A DNA stretch of 49,840 nucleotides. Source: CAYOZL01 sp964408435 (GTDB lineage: Bacteria; Bdellovibrionota_C; UBA2361; SZUA-149; CAYOZL01). The notes under the pieces were generated by a model. That model ran no database searches. It had not been told where the DNA came from and worked only from the letters and a program-made list of their open reading frames with translations. Numbering within the stretch: the stretch's first letter is position 1; every line of letters starts with the position of its first letter. Location of the stretch: positions 1 through 49,840 of the forward strand of contig CAYOZL010000011.1 in the NCBI GenBank assembly GCA_964408435.1. Reading direction: 5' to 3'. Below are positions 38,798-46,786 of this stretch, piece after piece. A program made the position numbers and the translations under genes.

Positions 38798-40476
38798 TGC
38801 TTTCTTTTCTTAAAATAAAAAACCTCGCCATCATAGAGCAATCAGAAATTGAATTCTGTAATGGGCTTAACATCATCACAGGTGAGACTGGCGCAGGAAA
38901 ATCAATTATTCTTAAATCAATCGGGCTACTAAGTGGCAAAAGAGCTTCAACTGACTTAGTTAGAAAAGGCTGTGAAAGCAGCAGCATTGAAGGCATTTTC
39001 GAAATTGAAAAAGACTTAATTCAAACTATAAAACAAAGTAGTGATGAACTAGACTCACTAATAGATAATTGTGAAGAAGATAGCAGTGAAATTATTATTA
39101 GAAGACAAATTGATAAGTCTGGAAAAAATAAAATATTCATAAATGGAAGCTTAACTACTCTTAGTTCACTACAAATCTTAAGCTCTTTTATTATTGATAT
39201 TACCGGTCAGCATCAACAACAATCATTAGTTAATACTAATATTCAAAGAGAACTTGTTGATAATTATGGAATTAAAGAAAAGATAATTAGTAAAAAGAAT
39301 ATCGAAGATGTTGCATCTGCTTATAAAAATTATCTTGAAGCCAATAGAGAGCTAGAAAATTTAAAACAAAATCTTGAATCAAATAGCTTAGAGTTCTTAA
39401 GTGAGCAGTGCAAAGAACTTGAAGATGCTAATTTAAAGCTAAACGAGAAAGAAGAAGTAAGTGAGATTAACTCTAAATTTAAAAACTTAGAGAGCTTAAG
39501 TCTCAAAATTAATTCAGCTCTTGAGCTTTTAAATAAAAGTGAAAACATTCAAAATGCTATATACGAAATTGAAGATGCTAAGAAATACGACGAGGCACTT
39601 AATAAAATTGATGAAAAACTAGTAAATGCAAACGCAGGTATCAACGATGCTATTTTAGAGCTAGAAACCTACCAAGCTAGTTTAAACATCGAGCCTGAGA
39701 CCTTAGAAAATGCTAGAGCAAGACTATCTGAGATTTCCTACTTAGAAAGAAAATACAGAAAACCAATAGAGCAGTTAATTGATTTTACTTTAGAACTTAA
39801 AAAACAAATTAAAGAGCTAGAAGAATCTGATTGGGCAATTAAGCAATTAGAGAAAAAACTTAAAGAGGCAAAAGAAGATTTAAATAAAAAAGAAAAAGTT
39901 CTAAGTGAGAAAAGAGTTAAATCTGCAAAAAAACTAGGTCTAGAAGTAGATAAAGAATTAAAAGCCTTAGGTATGCCAGGTGCTAAATTTAAGATAGAAA
40001 TTGAAAGCAAAGAATCTAGCATTATAGGCGCTGATCATATTAATTTTCTTATTGCTGCAAATAAAGGAGAAGGTTTCAGACTACTTTCTAAAGTTGCATC
40101 AGGTGGAGAACTTTCTAGAGTCTTATTAATACTTAAAGGAATTAATAAAGATAGTGAGTCTAATATTACTCAAATATTTGATGAAATAGATACAGGCATT
40201 GGAGGAGAGGTTGCTGGACTTGTAGCTAAACGCTTAAAGAAACTATCTAATAAAAATCAAATCATAATCATCACTCATTCTGCTCAAATTGCATCATACG
40301 CAAACTTACATTTACATGTTGAAAAGAAAGAGATTAAAGACAGAACTTCATCTAATATTAAAAAGCTAAATAAAGAGCAAAGAGTTCAAAACTTAGCTGT
40401 AATGTTAGCAGGTAGTAGAAATTCTAAAAGCGTGATTTCTACAGCGCACGAACTTCTTAAAAACAGTCATAACTAA
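38797..40476 (+). CDS. recN: DNA repair protein RecN
   Basis: SMC-like ATPase of double-strand break repair. It is 559 aa from the chosen start MLSFLKIKNLAIIEQSEIEF, which overlaps the nadK stop as TAATG; the frame also allows a start 5 codons upstream at 38782. Walker A is GETGAGKS (about 30-37). The QLR/coiled-coil middle spans about 150-370 with the hinge region. The signature ASGGELSRVLLILK and Walker B IFDEIDTGIGGEVA are followed by ITHSAQIASYA. It sits in the common nadK-recN pair. Confidence 0.96.
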   Translation: MLSFLKIKNLAIIEQSEIEFCNGLNIITGETGAGKSIILKSIGLLSGKRASTDLVRKGCESSSIEGIFEIEKDLIQTIKQSSDELDSLIDNCEEDSSEIIIRRQIDKSGKNKIFINGSLTTLSSLQILSSFIIDITGQHQQQSLVNTNIQRELVDNYGIKEKIISKKNIEDVASAYKNYLEANRELENLKQNLESNSLEFLSEQCKELEDANLKLNEKEEVSEINSKFKNLESLSLKINSALELLNKSENIQNAIYEIEDAKKYDEALNKIDEKLVNANAGINDAILELETYQASLNIEPETLENARARLSEISYLERKYRKPIEQLIDFTLELKKQIKELEESDWAIKQLEKKLKEAKEDLNKKEKVLSEKRVKSAKKLGLEVDKELKALGMPGAKFKIEIESKESSIIGADHINFLIAANKGEGFRLLSKVASGGELSRVLLILKGINKDSESNITQIFDEIDTGIGGEVAGLVAKRLKKLSNKNQIIIITHSAQIASYANLHLHVEKKEIKDRTSSNIKKLNKEQRVQNLAVMLAGSRNSKSVISTAHELLKNSHN

Positions 40477-40523
40477 ATAGAGCCTAAGCTCTTAAAAACA
40501 CAGCAATTTTGTAGTTTTTACAC

Positions 40524-40550
40524 ATTTACGCTATAAATTGGTGCGTAAAT
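40524..40550. promoter_or_regulatory. Dyad bracketing a TATAAA box before the M23 peptidase gene
   Basis: ATTTACGC (40524-40531) and GCGTAAAT (40543-40550) are perfect inverted 8-mers. The 11-nt interval begins with TATAAA (40532-40537), a -10-like box. A repressor binding this dyad would cover the promoter. The ATG at 40557 follows. Confidence 0.4.
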
Positions 40551-40556
40551 TATTAT

Positions 40557-41405
40557 ATGAGATTGTATTTAGGGACTGTTAATAAACAAGATACTTTTAT
40601 GAAAATACTAGAAAAAATTAATAAAAAAAGAGTCAAATCAGAAAGACTTAAAAACCTATTAATAAGCACACTATCTTTGTCGACTATTTGTTCTCTAGCT
40701 ATCACCTCTAGCTTTATTTTTACACCTGATAAACAAACCATAAGTCAACAAATAGCTAATTCCGCAAATATTCCAACAAATAATCTTTCCACTAAGATTA
40801 AAATTTCTGATGAACTAGCTAGAATCCATAAATATGAAGACACTCTTAAATCTAAGCATAAAGCTTTATTGAATATTCTAAGCAGCATTGATGCAATTGA
40901 TGTTGTAAAGCCTGAACCTTTTGCAATTGGCGGAGAACCTGATCCGATATCAAAAAAATTAGAAAAGCAAGCTAGCTTAATCAAAGAACTTCCAATCGGT
41001 ACCCCATTAATAGGAGAGATATCTTCTAACTATGGATATAGAATTTCACCATTTACTAAAAAAAAGACTATGCACACAGGCATAGATATAAAGAACAGAG
41101 AACATTCAAATGTTCAATCTACAGCTGATGGAACTGTAAGCTTTGCAGGAGTAAAAGGAGGCTATGGAAATTTAGTTGAAATCGATCATGGTAAAAATTT
41201 AAAAACTCTTTATGCTCATTTATCAAAGATAAAAGTTAAAGAAGGACAAAAAGTTTGCAGAGATCAGATCATTGGATTAGTTGGTAGTACCGGAAGAAGC
41301 ACCGGCCCGCATCTACACTACGAAGTAAGAAAATTTAATATTCATCAAAACCCTAAAAACTTTATAGATGCAGCAAATCTCTTAAAGCTTGCTGTTGATT
41401 CCTAG
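40557..41405 (+). CDS. Membrane-anchored M23 (LytM-type) peptidase
   Basis: A 282-aa cell-wall endopeptidase-type protein. A basic N-tail and one membrane helix (about 38-60, LISTLSLSTICSLAITSSFI) precede a short linker and the M23 domain (about 145-275). The zinc residues are seen in MHTGIDI (H and D) and HLHYE (H-x-H). GYGNLVEIDHG and TLYAHLSKIKVKEGQ are typical of LytM. The active site looks complete, so it is an enzyme rather than an EnvC-like activator. A start at Met-15 (40599) gives a more usual N-terminus. Confidence 0.9.
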   Translation: MRLYLGTVNKQDTFMKILEKINKKRVKSERLKNLLISTLSLSTICSLAITSSFIFTPDKQTISQQIANSANIPTNNLSTKIKISDELARIHKYEDTLKSKHKALLNILSSIDAIDVVKPEPFAIGGEPDPISKKLEKQASLIKELPIGTPLIGEISSNYGYRISPFTKKKTMHTGIDIKNREHSNVQSTADGTVSFAGVKGGYGNLVEIDHGKNLKTLYAHLSKIKVKEGQKVCRDQIIGLVGSTGRSTGPHLHYEVRKFNIHQNPKNFIDAANLLKLAVDS

Positions 41406-41422
41406 TTGTTTTAAATTAATGT

Positions 41423-41713
41423 ATGGCAAATCCATATAAAAGATTTGATAATAACGAGTTAACCCTTAGAGACAGCCTAGCACTAGATAGAACCATCCTT
41501 GCAAACGAAAGAACATTTCTAGCTTACATCAGAACGTCTATTGCTATCTTAGTTGGTGGTGCTTCTATTATTCATTTTTATGAATCTGAATATTTGTACT
41601 ACACAGGAGCTGCAGTTTTATTTGCTGGAGTATTGAGTTTCTTTATTGGGGTTAGGAGTTACTTAAGGGGCAAGAGTCACTTGGCTACTTTGGCCGATAA
41701 CACTTTAGAGTAA
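41423..41713 (+). CDS. DUF202 (YidH-type) small membrane protein
   Basis: A 96-aa inner-membrane protein. The DUF202 hallmark LDRTILANERTFLAYIRTSI (about 20-39) leads into two or three membrane helices (about 36-52, 58-78). Function is unknown in the family. It lies 17 nt downstream of the M23 peptidase gene, so they may share a transcript. The hexamer repeat follows. Confidence 0.88.
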   Translation: MANPYKRFDNNELTLRDSLALDRTILANERTFLAYIRTSIAILVGGASIIHFYESEYLYYTGAAVLFAGVLSFFIGVRSYLRGKSHLATLADNTLE

Positions 41714-41722
41714 TCCAGCTCC

Positions 41723-41845
41723 CTCTTAATCTTAGTCCTAATCTTGGTCTTTTTCTTGGTCTTAGTCTAAAAAAAATTAAGAATTAAAAAAAACAGGATT
41801 AGGATTAAGACTAGGACAAAGATTAAAACTAAGAATTGAAGATTC
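41723..41845. repeat. Hexamer-built inverted repeat between DUF202 and dapF (convergent)
   Basis: The left arm (about 41723-41768) is made of CTTAATCTTAGTCCTAATCT and CTTGGTCTTAGTCT units. The right arm (about 41796-41838) holds AGGATTAGGATTAAGACTAG and AAGATTAAAACTAAGA units. The arms are imperfectly inverted, with an A-rich spacer. Placed between two convergent stops it could end both transcripts. It is one of two copies flanking dapF. Confidence 0.65.
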
Positions 41846-41859
41846 GATAGTCTAGGACG

Positions 41860-42711
41860 CTATAAGTTAACCACGCCCTCATAACTAAACTCTGCAGGTC
41901 CCGTTTTATAAACACAACCATCTCCAGACCATTCAAGTTCCAAAGATCCACCCAAAAGATTAATCTTAACTTTCTTATCAGCCAGGTCATTCAAACTAGC
42001 AGCCACACAAACTGCCGCAGCCCCAGTTCCACAAGCTAAAGTCTCTCCACTACCTCTTTCCCAAACCCTCATTTCAAGTTCAGTTCTACTTATTACTTTA
42101 ATAAATTCAACATTAACTCTATTAGGGAAAACCGGGTGAACTTCTATTTTTGGACCAATTTCAAGAACATGCTTATCAGTAATCTCATCTACAAAAAAGA
42201 TTGCATGAGGATTACCCATCGACACGCATGTCATATTTCCAGAAAATCCATCTATTTCAAATGAGTGAGAAATGCACTGCTCAGTATCAACTACTACAGG
42301 GATCTTACTAGAAGTAAGCTCAGGCTTACCCATATTCACTCTAACTGTTGAGACTTTCCCATCACTTACACCACTTAAATCAACACCGAGCTCAAGAATC
42401 ATTTTCCCCGCAGGCGTTTCTATAGAAATCTCTTTTTTATCTGTAATACCTTTTTCAAATAGATATTTCCCCACACATCTAATCGCATTTCCACACATCT
42501 CCGCCTCACTACCATCAGCATTATGCATCTGCATTCTATAATCTGCAGAATCTGATGGCTTAATAAGAACTATTCCATCAGCTCCAATACCAAAGTTACG
42601 ATTACTTAACTTAATTGCATTCTCTTTAGGATTAGGGAACGAGTTATCAAGGCAATTAAAAAAGATATAATCATTGCCAATCCCATGCATTTTTGAAAAT
42701 TTCCATTCCAT
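41860..42711 (-). CDS. dapF: Diaminopimelate epimerase
   Basis: Converts LL- to meso-diaminopimelate for lysine and peptidoglycan. The 283 aa carry the two catalytic cysteines in NADGSEAEMCGNAIRCVGKY (about 64-83) and in ETLACGTGAAAV (about 220-231), with MHGIGNDYIFF at the N-terminus, SMGNPHAIFFV, and ERGSGE near the second cysteine. It is flanked on both sides by hexamer-type inverted repeats and transcribed against its neighbours. Confidence 0.97.
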   Translation of the reverse strand: MEWKFSKMHGIGNDYIFFNCLDNSFPNPKENAIKLSNRNFGIGADGIVLIKPSDSADYRMQMHNADGSEAEMCGNAIRCVGKYLFEKGITDKKEISIETPAGKMILELGVDLSGVSDGKVSTVRVNMGKPELTSSKIPVVVDTEQCISHSFEIDGFSGNMTCVSMGNPHAIFFVDEITDKHVLEIGPKIEVHPVFPNRVNVEFIKVISRTELEMRVWERGSGETLACGTGAAAVCVAASLNDLADKKVKINLLGGSLELEWSGDGCVYKTGPAEFSYEGVVNL

Positions 42712-42764
42712 TTGTGGAAGATATCATGTTTTTAAATAAATGAATATATTTCAAGAATTTCTTA

Positions 42765-42831
42765 ATCCTAGTCTTAATCTTGGTCTTAGTCTAAAAAGGA
42801 CCAAGACTAAGACCAAGATTAAGACTAGGAT
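42765..42831. repeat. Perfect 28-bp hexamer-built hairpin between dapF and the E1 gene
   Basis: Positions 42765-42792 and 42804-42831 are perfect 28-bp inverted arms around an 11-nt loop (AAAAAGGACCA). Each arm reads as degenerate hexamers: AAGACT, AAGACC, AAGATT, AAGACT, AGGA on the right. It lies in the divergent gap between dapF and the 2-oxoacid dehydrogenase gene. No T-run follows on either strand, so simple terminator function is not obvious. Confidence 0.85.
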
Positions 42832-42907
42832 ATTTACCTATTATCTACATCCTTACTTTAACCTAAAAGAACTCCCCATATCCCCTAAATTCTCTTAATC
42901 TATAGGC

Positions 42908-44962
42908 ATGCTCTCGATTAAAAAATTATTTGGATTTACCTCCGCCCTCTCAGCTGTGCCTAAAGACTCTATAACTAGAAAACAACTGGTTAATGCATAC
43001 AAATCAATGTTTATCGCGAGACTAGTGGATGAAAAATCTGAGGTTCTCTACAAGCAAAACAAAGCACATTTCCAAATTTCTTGTTCTGGTCACGAGGCTA
43101 TTCAAGTGGCGATGGCTAATGCAATGAAACCATCTCATGACTGGGCATATCCGTATTACAGAGATTTAGCTTTTTGCACTGCTTGGGGCATGAGTGCAAA
43201 AGAGCACTTCTTAGCTATTTTAAATAAATCTTCAGACCCGAATTCTGGCGGAAGACAAATGCCTAATCACTACGGACATAAAGAGCTAAACATTGTTTCT
43301 CAAAGCTCTCCTACTGGAACTCAATATCTGCAATCTGTTGGGGCAGCTATTGCCTGTAGGAGAGAAGACAAGAATGCAATTGTCTATACATCCTCAGGAG
43401 AAGGAACTACGGCGCAGGGTGATTATCACGAAGCTTTAAACTGGGCTGCAAGAGAAAAACTTCCTGTAATATTTCTAGTGCAGGATAATAAGCTTGCAAT
43501 TTCAACACATATCTCAGAGCAAATTGCAGGAGGCAGTGTTGCAAAATTCTCTGCAGGTTATGAAGGCTTAGACATAGTAGAAGTTGATGGGCTTGATTAT
43601 GCTAGATCATTTAAAGTTGCAAAAGATGCTGTTAGTAGAGCTAGGAATGGAGATGGCCCTAGTTTAATAGTTGCAGATGTTGTTAGATTAAAAAGTCATT
43701 CAATTTCTGATAACCATGCTAAATACAGAACAGAGCAAGAGCTTGAAGAAAATAAAAGCAAAGATCCTCTCTTAAAAATAGAAAAAGAGCTCACAGAAAT
43801 AATTAGCCTTGATGAAGTTAATAAGATTAAAGCAGAGCTTAAAGAGCAAGTAGAACAAGCATCTAATTGGGCAGAAGAGCAAGCAGACCCTGCTCCAGCT
43901 ACTTTCGATTTTCATGTTTACATGGAAGAGCCAGAAGAATTAAAACAAGAAAAAACATTTAAAAGTAAATCTAATGAAGCAATATTTATGGTTGATGCTC
44001 TAAACCAAGCATTAGATGAGGAAATGAGCCTAAACCCTAAAATGCTAATTTACGGGCAAGATGTTGCAAAAGGAAAAGGCGGGGTCTTCACGGTTACTTC
44101 TAACCTAAGTAAAAAACATGGGCTAGATAGATGTTTTAATTCTCCACTTGCAGAAGCTAGCATTGTAGGAACAGCAATTGGTTTATCAACACTAGGTTAC
44201 AAACCAGTAGTTGAAATTCAATTTGGCGATTACATCTGGACTGCAATGATGCAAATTAGAAACGAGCTTTCAATGATGCACTACCGTTCTAATGGAAGTT
44301 TTTCATGCCCTGCAATTATTCGTGTTGCTGTAGGAGGATATATTCATGGCTCGCTTTATCATTCACAAAATATAGAAGCTACATTTGCACATTTTCCAGG
44401 TCTTAAAGTTGTTCTACCTTCTAATTCTAGAGATGCAAAAGCTTTACTAAAAACTGCAATTAGAGGGAACAACCCAGTGTTGTTTTTAGAGCATAAAGGT
44501 TTATACAGACAGGTATATGCAAAATCCGTAGTAGGAGACGAGGACTACACAATTCCTATTGGCAAAGCTAAAGTCGTTAGAGAAGGAACTGATGCAACTA
44601 TTGTTACCTGGGGCGCATTGGTAAATAAATCTTTAGTTGTAGCTAATGAACTGGAGAAAACAGGCGTAAAAATAGAGGTAATAGACTTAAGAACAATGCT
44701 ACCTCTTGATTATGAAACAATTAAAACTAGCTTAGAAAAGACCTCTAGACTTTTAATCGCACATGAAGATGTTAATTTTATGGGGCTAGGATCTGAGATT
44801 TCAGCGCAAATAGCTGAGAAATCTTTTGAACTCCTAGATGCCCCAATAAAAAGAGTTGGAGGGGCATTCACACCAGTTCCTCATGCTCAAAGTTTAGAAA
44901 AGAATGTTCTTCCACAAAATCAGGATATTAAAGACGCTTTAATAGAGTTGTTAGAATATTAG
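42908..44962 (+). CDS. 2-oxoacid dehydrogenase E1, alpha and beta subunits fused
   Basis: Thiamine-diphosphate enzyme that decarboxylates a 2-oxoacid and acylates the lipoyl group of E2. The 684 aa join both subunits. The alpha part (about 20-340) has GEGTTAQGDYHEALNWA (164-180) with QDNKLAIST (ThDP motif) and GGRQMPNHYG. The beta part (about 355-684) has IYGQDVAKGKGGVFTVT, NSPLAEASIVGTAIG, EIQFGDYIWTA and HSQNIEATFAHFPGLKVV. Substrate could be pyruvate or branched-chain oxoacids; the fused form resembles branched-chain-type E1. E2 follows after 110 nt, and no E3 is in the window. Confidence 0.92.
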   Translation: MLSIKKLFGFTSALSAVPKDSITRKQLVNAYKSMFIARLVDEKSEVLYKQNKAHFQISCSGHEAIQVAMANAMKPSHDWAYPYYRDLAFCTAWGMSAKEHFLAILNKSSDPNSGGRQMPNHYGHKELNIVSQSSPTGTQYLQSVGAAIACRREDKNAIVYTSSGEGTTAQGDYHEALNWAAREKLPVIFLVQDNKLAISTHISEQIAGGSVAKFSAGYEGLDIVEVDGLDYARSFKVAKDAVSRARNGDGPSLIVADVVRLKSHSISDNHAKYRTEQELEENKSKDPLLKIEKELTEIISLDEVNKIKAELKEQVEQASNWAEEQADPAPATFDFHVYMEEPEELKQEKTFKSKSNEAIFMVDALNQALDEEMSLNPKMLIYGQDVAKGKGGVFTVTSNLSKKHGLDRCFNSPLAEASIVGTAIGLSTLGYKPVVEIQFGDYIWTAMMQIRNELSMMHYRSNGSFSCPAIIRVAVGGYIHGSLYHSQNIEATFAHFPGLKVVLPSNSRDAKALLKTAIRGNNPVLFLEHKGLYRQVYAKSVVGDEDYTIPIGKAKVVREGTDATIVTWGALVNKSLVVANELEKTGVKIEVIDLRTMLPLDYETIKTSLEKTSRLLIAHEDVNFMGLGSEISAQIAEKSFELLDAPIKRVGGAFTPVPHAQSLEKNVLPQNQDIKDALIELLEY

Positions 44963-45072
44963 CACCCTGGTTACCTTAGAAAATTTGGCAATATAGACTA
45001 TTTTAAATTACTGCGTTACCTGATAGATTACAGCTGATTATTAACTATTTTTGATTAAAAAAGTACAAAATT

Positions 45073-46350
45073 ATGGCAACCGAGATGCTAATGCCCCAAA
45101 TGGGTGAGTCAATTGCAGAAGCGACAATTTTAAAATGGATTAAAACTGAAGGCGATGTAGTTGAAAAAGATGAAACTATTCTAGAGATTTCTACTGATAA
45201 AGTAGATTCAGAAATCCCAGCACCTGCATCTGGTAAAATAATAAAAATAGTTGCACAAGAAGGTGACACTGTTGCAGTAAAAAGTGTAATCGCTGTGATC
45301 GGTGAAGAAGGCGAAAGTGCTGAAGTTGCAGCTGAAGCTACTGTTGAGACAAGTTCAACTGCAAGTAATGAAACTTCAAGTAGTAATGATAATAACTATG
45401 ACTCAAGTGAAAAATTTCTTTCACCATTAGTTAAAAGTATCGCTTCACAAAACAATATCAGTTTAGCTGAAATTTCAAGTCTTTCTGGTAGTGGAACAAA
45501 TGGCAGACTTACTAAAGAAGATATTATTAACTACATCGAGAATAAAAACTCTTCTCAAAGTTCTTCTTCTGCCCAAGCTCCTACTCAACATGTAGCTAAG
45601 CAAGAAGTAAAAGCACCTGCTCCTAAACTTAACTACGACCCATCAGGAGTTACAATTGAACCTTTTGATAATATGAGAAGACTAATCGCTGATCATATGG
45701 TGCGTTCAAAAGCTACAAGTCCTCATGTTTACTCTATGGCAGAAATAGATGTTACAAATATAGCAAAGTGGAGAAAGCAAGTTCAAGAAAGCTTTATTCA
45801 AAGGCATGGTTTTAAACTTAGCTTTACGCCATTTTTCTTAGAAGCAGTTATTAAAGCCCTAGAAGCATATCCTAAAATCAATGCAAGCGTTGATGGCAAT
45901 AACTTAGTTCTAAAAAGAGATATCAACTTAGGTTGCGCTGTTGCCTTAGGCAAAGAAGGTTTAGATGGACTAATAGTTCCAGTAATTAAAAATGCTGGTT
46001 CCCTAAATTTAGCTGGCATTGCTAAAGGCTTAACAGATATCGCAAAGAAGGCTCGAAATAAAAAATTAAAGCCTGATGACATCCAAGGTGGAACCTTTAC
46101 TGTTACTAACGCTGGAGTTTTTGGAAACATACTAGGTTTACCAATTATTAATCAGCCTCAGTTAGGAATACTAAGTCTAGGTGCGATCAAGAAAAGACCA
46201 GTAGTAGTAAATGATGCAATAGCAGTTAGAAGTATGATTATGATAACTCTAGCATATGATCATAGAGTAGTTGACGGTGCACTAGCAGGACATTTCCTGA
46301 AGTTCATCACTACTTACTTAGAAAACTGGAACATGGAACGCACAGTATAA
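45073..46350 (+). CDS. 2-oxoacid dehydrogenase E2, dihydrolipoyl acyltransferase
   Basis: The core acyltransferase of the complex. The 425 aa comprise a lipoyl domain (about 1-78) with the lipoylated Lys in STDKVDSEIPAP, a Ser/Thr/Glu-rich linker, a peripheral subunit-binding domain (about 115-155: LSPLVKSIASQNNISLAEIS, then GSGTNGRLTKEDI), a second linker, and the catalytic domain (about 195-425) ending in AYDHRVVDGALAGHFL with the active-site His and Asp. It is a single-lipoyl type. Substrate is presumably the same as for the adjacent fused E1. Confidence 0.95.
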   Translation: MATEMLMPQMGESIAEATILKWIKTEGDVVEKDETILEISTDKVDSEIPAPASGKIIKIVAQEGDTVAVKSVIAVIGEEGESAEVAAEATVETSSTASNETSSSNDNNYDSSEKFLSPLVKSIASQNNISLAEISSLSGSGTNGRLTKEDIINYIENKNSSQSSSSAQAPTQHVAKQEVKAPAPKLNYDPSGVTIEPFDNMRRLIADHMVRSKATSPHVYSMAEIDVTNIAKWRKQVQESFIQRHGFKLSFTPFFLEAVIKALEAYPKINASVDGNNLVLKRDINLGCAVALGKEGLDGLIVPVIKNAGSLNLAGIAKGLTDIAKKARNKKLKPDDIQGGTFTVTNAGVFGNILGLPIINQPQLGILSLGAIKKRPVVVNDAIAVRSMIMITLAYDHRVVDGALAGHFLKFITTYLENWNMERTV

Positions 46351-46359
46351 AAAGCTAAT

Positions 46360-46785
46360 TTGATTATTGATATAACAGCTCCCTCTTTAGAAAAGTTTGA
46401 CTTAGGGGGAGTGTTATATCATGCAAACTACTTTCACCTCTTTGAACAAACTAGAGAAAAGTTTTTAGAGCTTTCAAATCTACCCTACCCGGAACTAGTT
46501 AAAGAAAATTCCCATCTAGCAATTGTTAAAGCTGAGATAGATTACCTAAAGCCAATATTTTACGGCGATAAAATAGAGATAGACTTAACTTGCTCAAAAA
46601 TAAAAAAAACTAACTTCTGGTTTCATTACAAAATAACTCGCAGTAGCAAAATAATTACAACTGCTAGCAGCAAAATGGTGTTTGTGAAAAACTTAGTCCC
46701 AAGAAGAATACCTGAAAAGCTAAGCATTGCTCTTGAAAAAATCACTAGAGAAGAAAACGAAGAAAATACAGCTGAGGTAGCCTAA
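46360..46785 (+). CDS. Hotdog-fold acyl-CoA thioesterase (YbgC/FadM-like)
   Basis: The 141 aa open with a TTG start and the pattern FDLGGVLYHANYFHLFEQTREKFL, the hotdog signature in which the Asp before GGV aligns with the catalytic Asp of YbgC-type 4-hydroxybenzoyl-CoA thioesterases. YLKPIFYGDKIEIDL follows. It probably hydrolyses a CoA or ACP thioester; the substrate is unknown. It starts 9 nt after the E2 stop and 1 nt separates it from the next gene, so it is in an operon with both. Confidence 0.85.
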   Translation: MIIDITAPSLEKFDLGGVLYHANYFHLFEQTREKFLELSNLPYPELVKENSHLAIVKAEIDYLKPIFYGDKIEIDLTCSKIKKTNFWFHYKITRSSKIITTASSKMVFVKNLVPRRIPEKLSIALEKITREENEENTAEVA

Positions 46786-46786
46786 A

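Noticed and set aside
42765..42831. Reading the 28-bp hairpin as an intrinsic terminator
   Set aside because: It lies upstream of both divergent genes and has no T-run on either strand.
6731..42831. CRISPR array interpretation of the hexamer repeats
   Set aside because: Units are 6 bp and degenerate, there are no constant repeats with unique spacers, and no cas gene is present.
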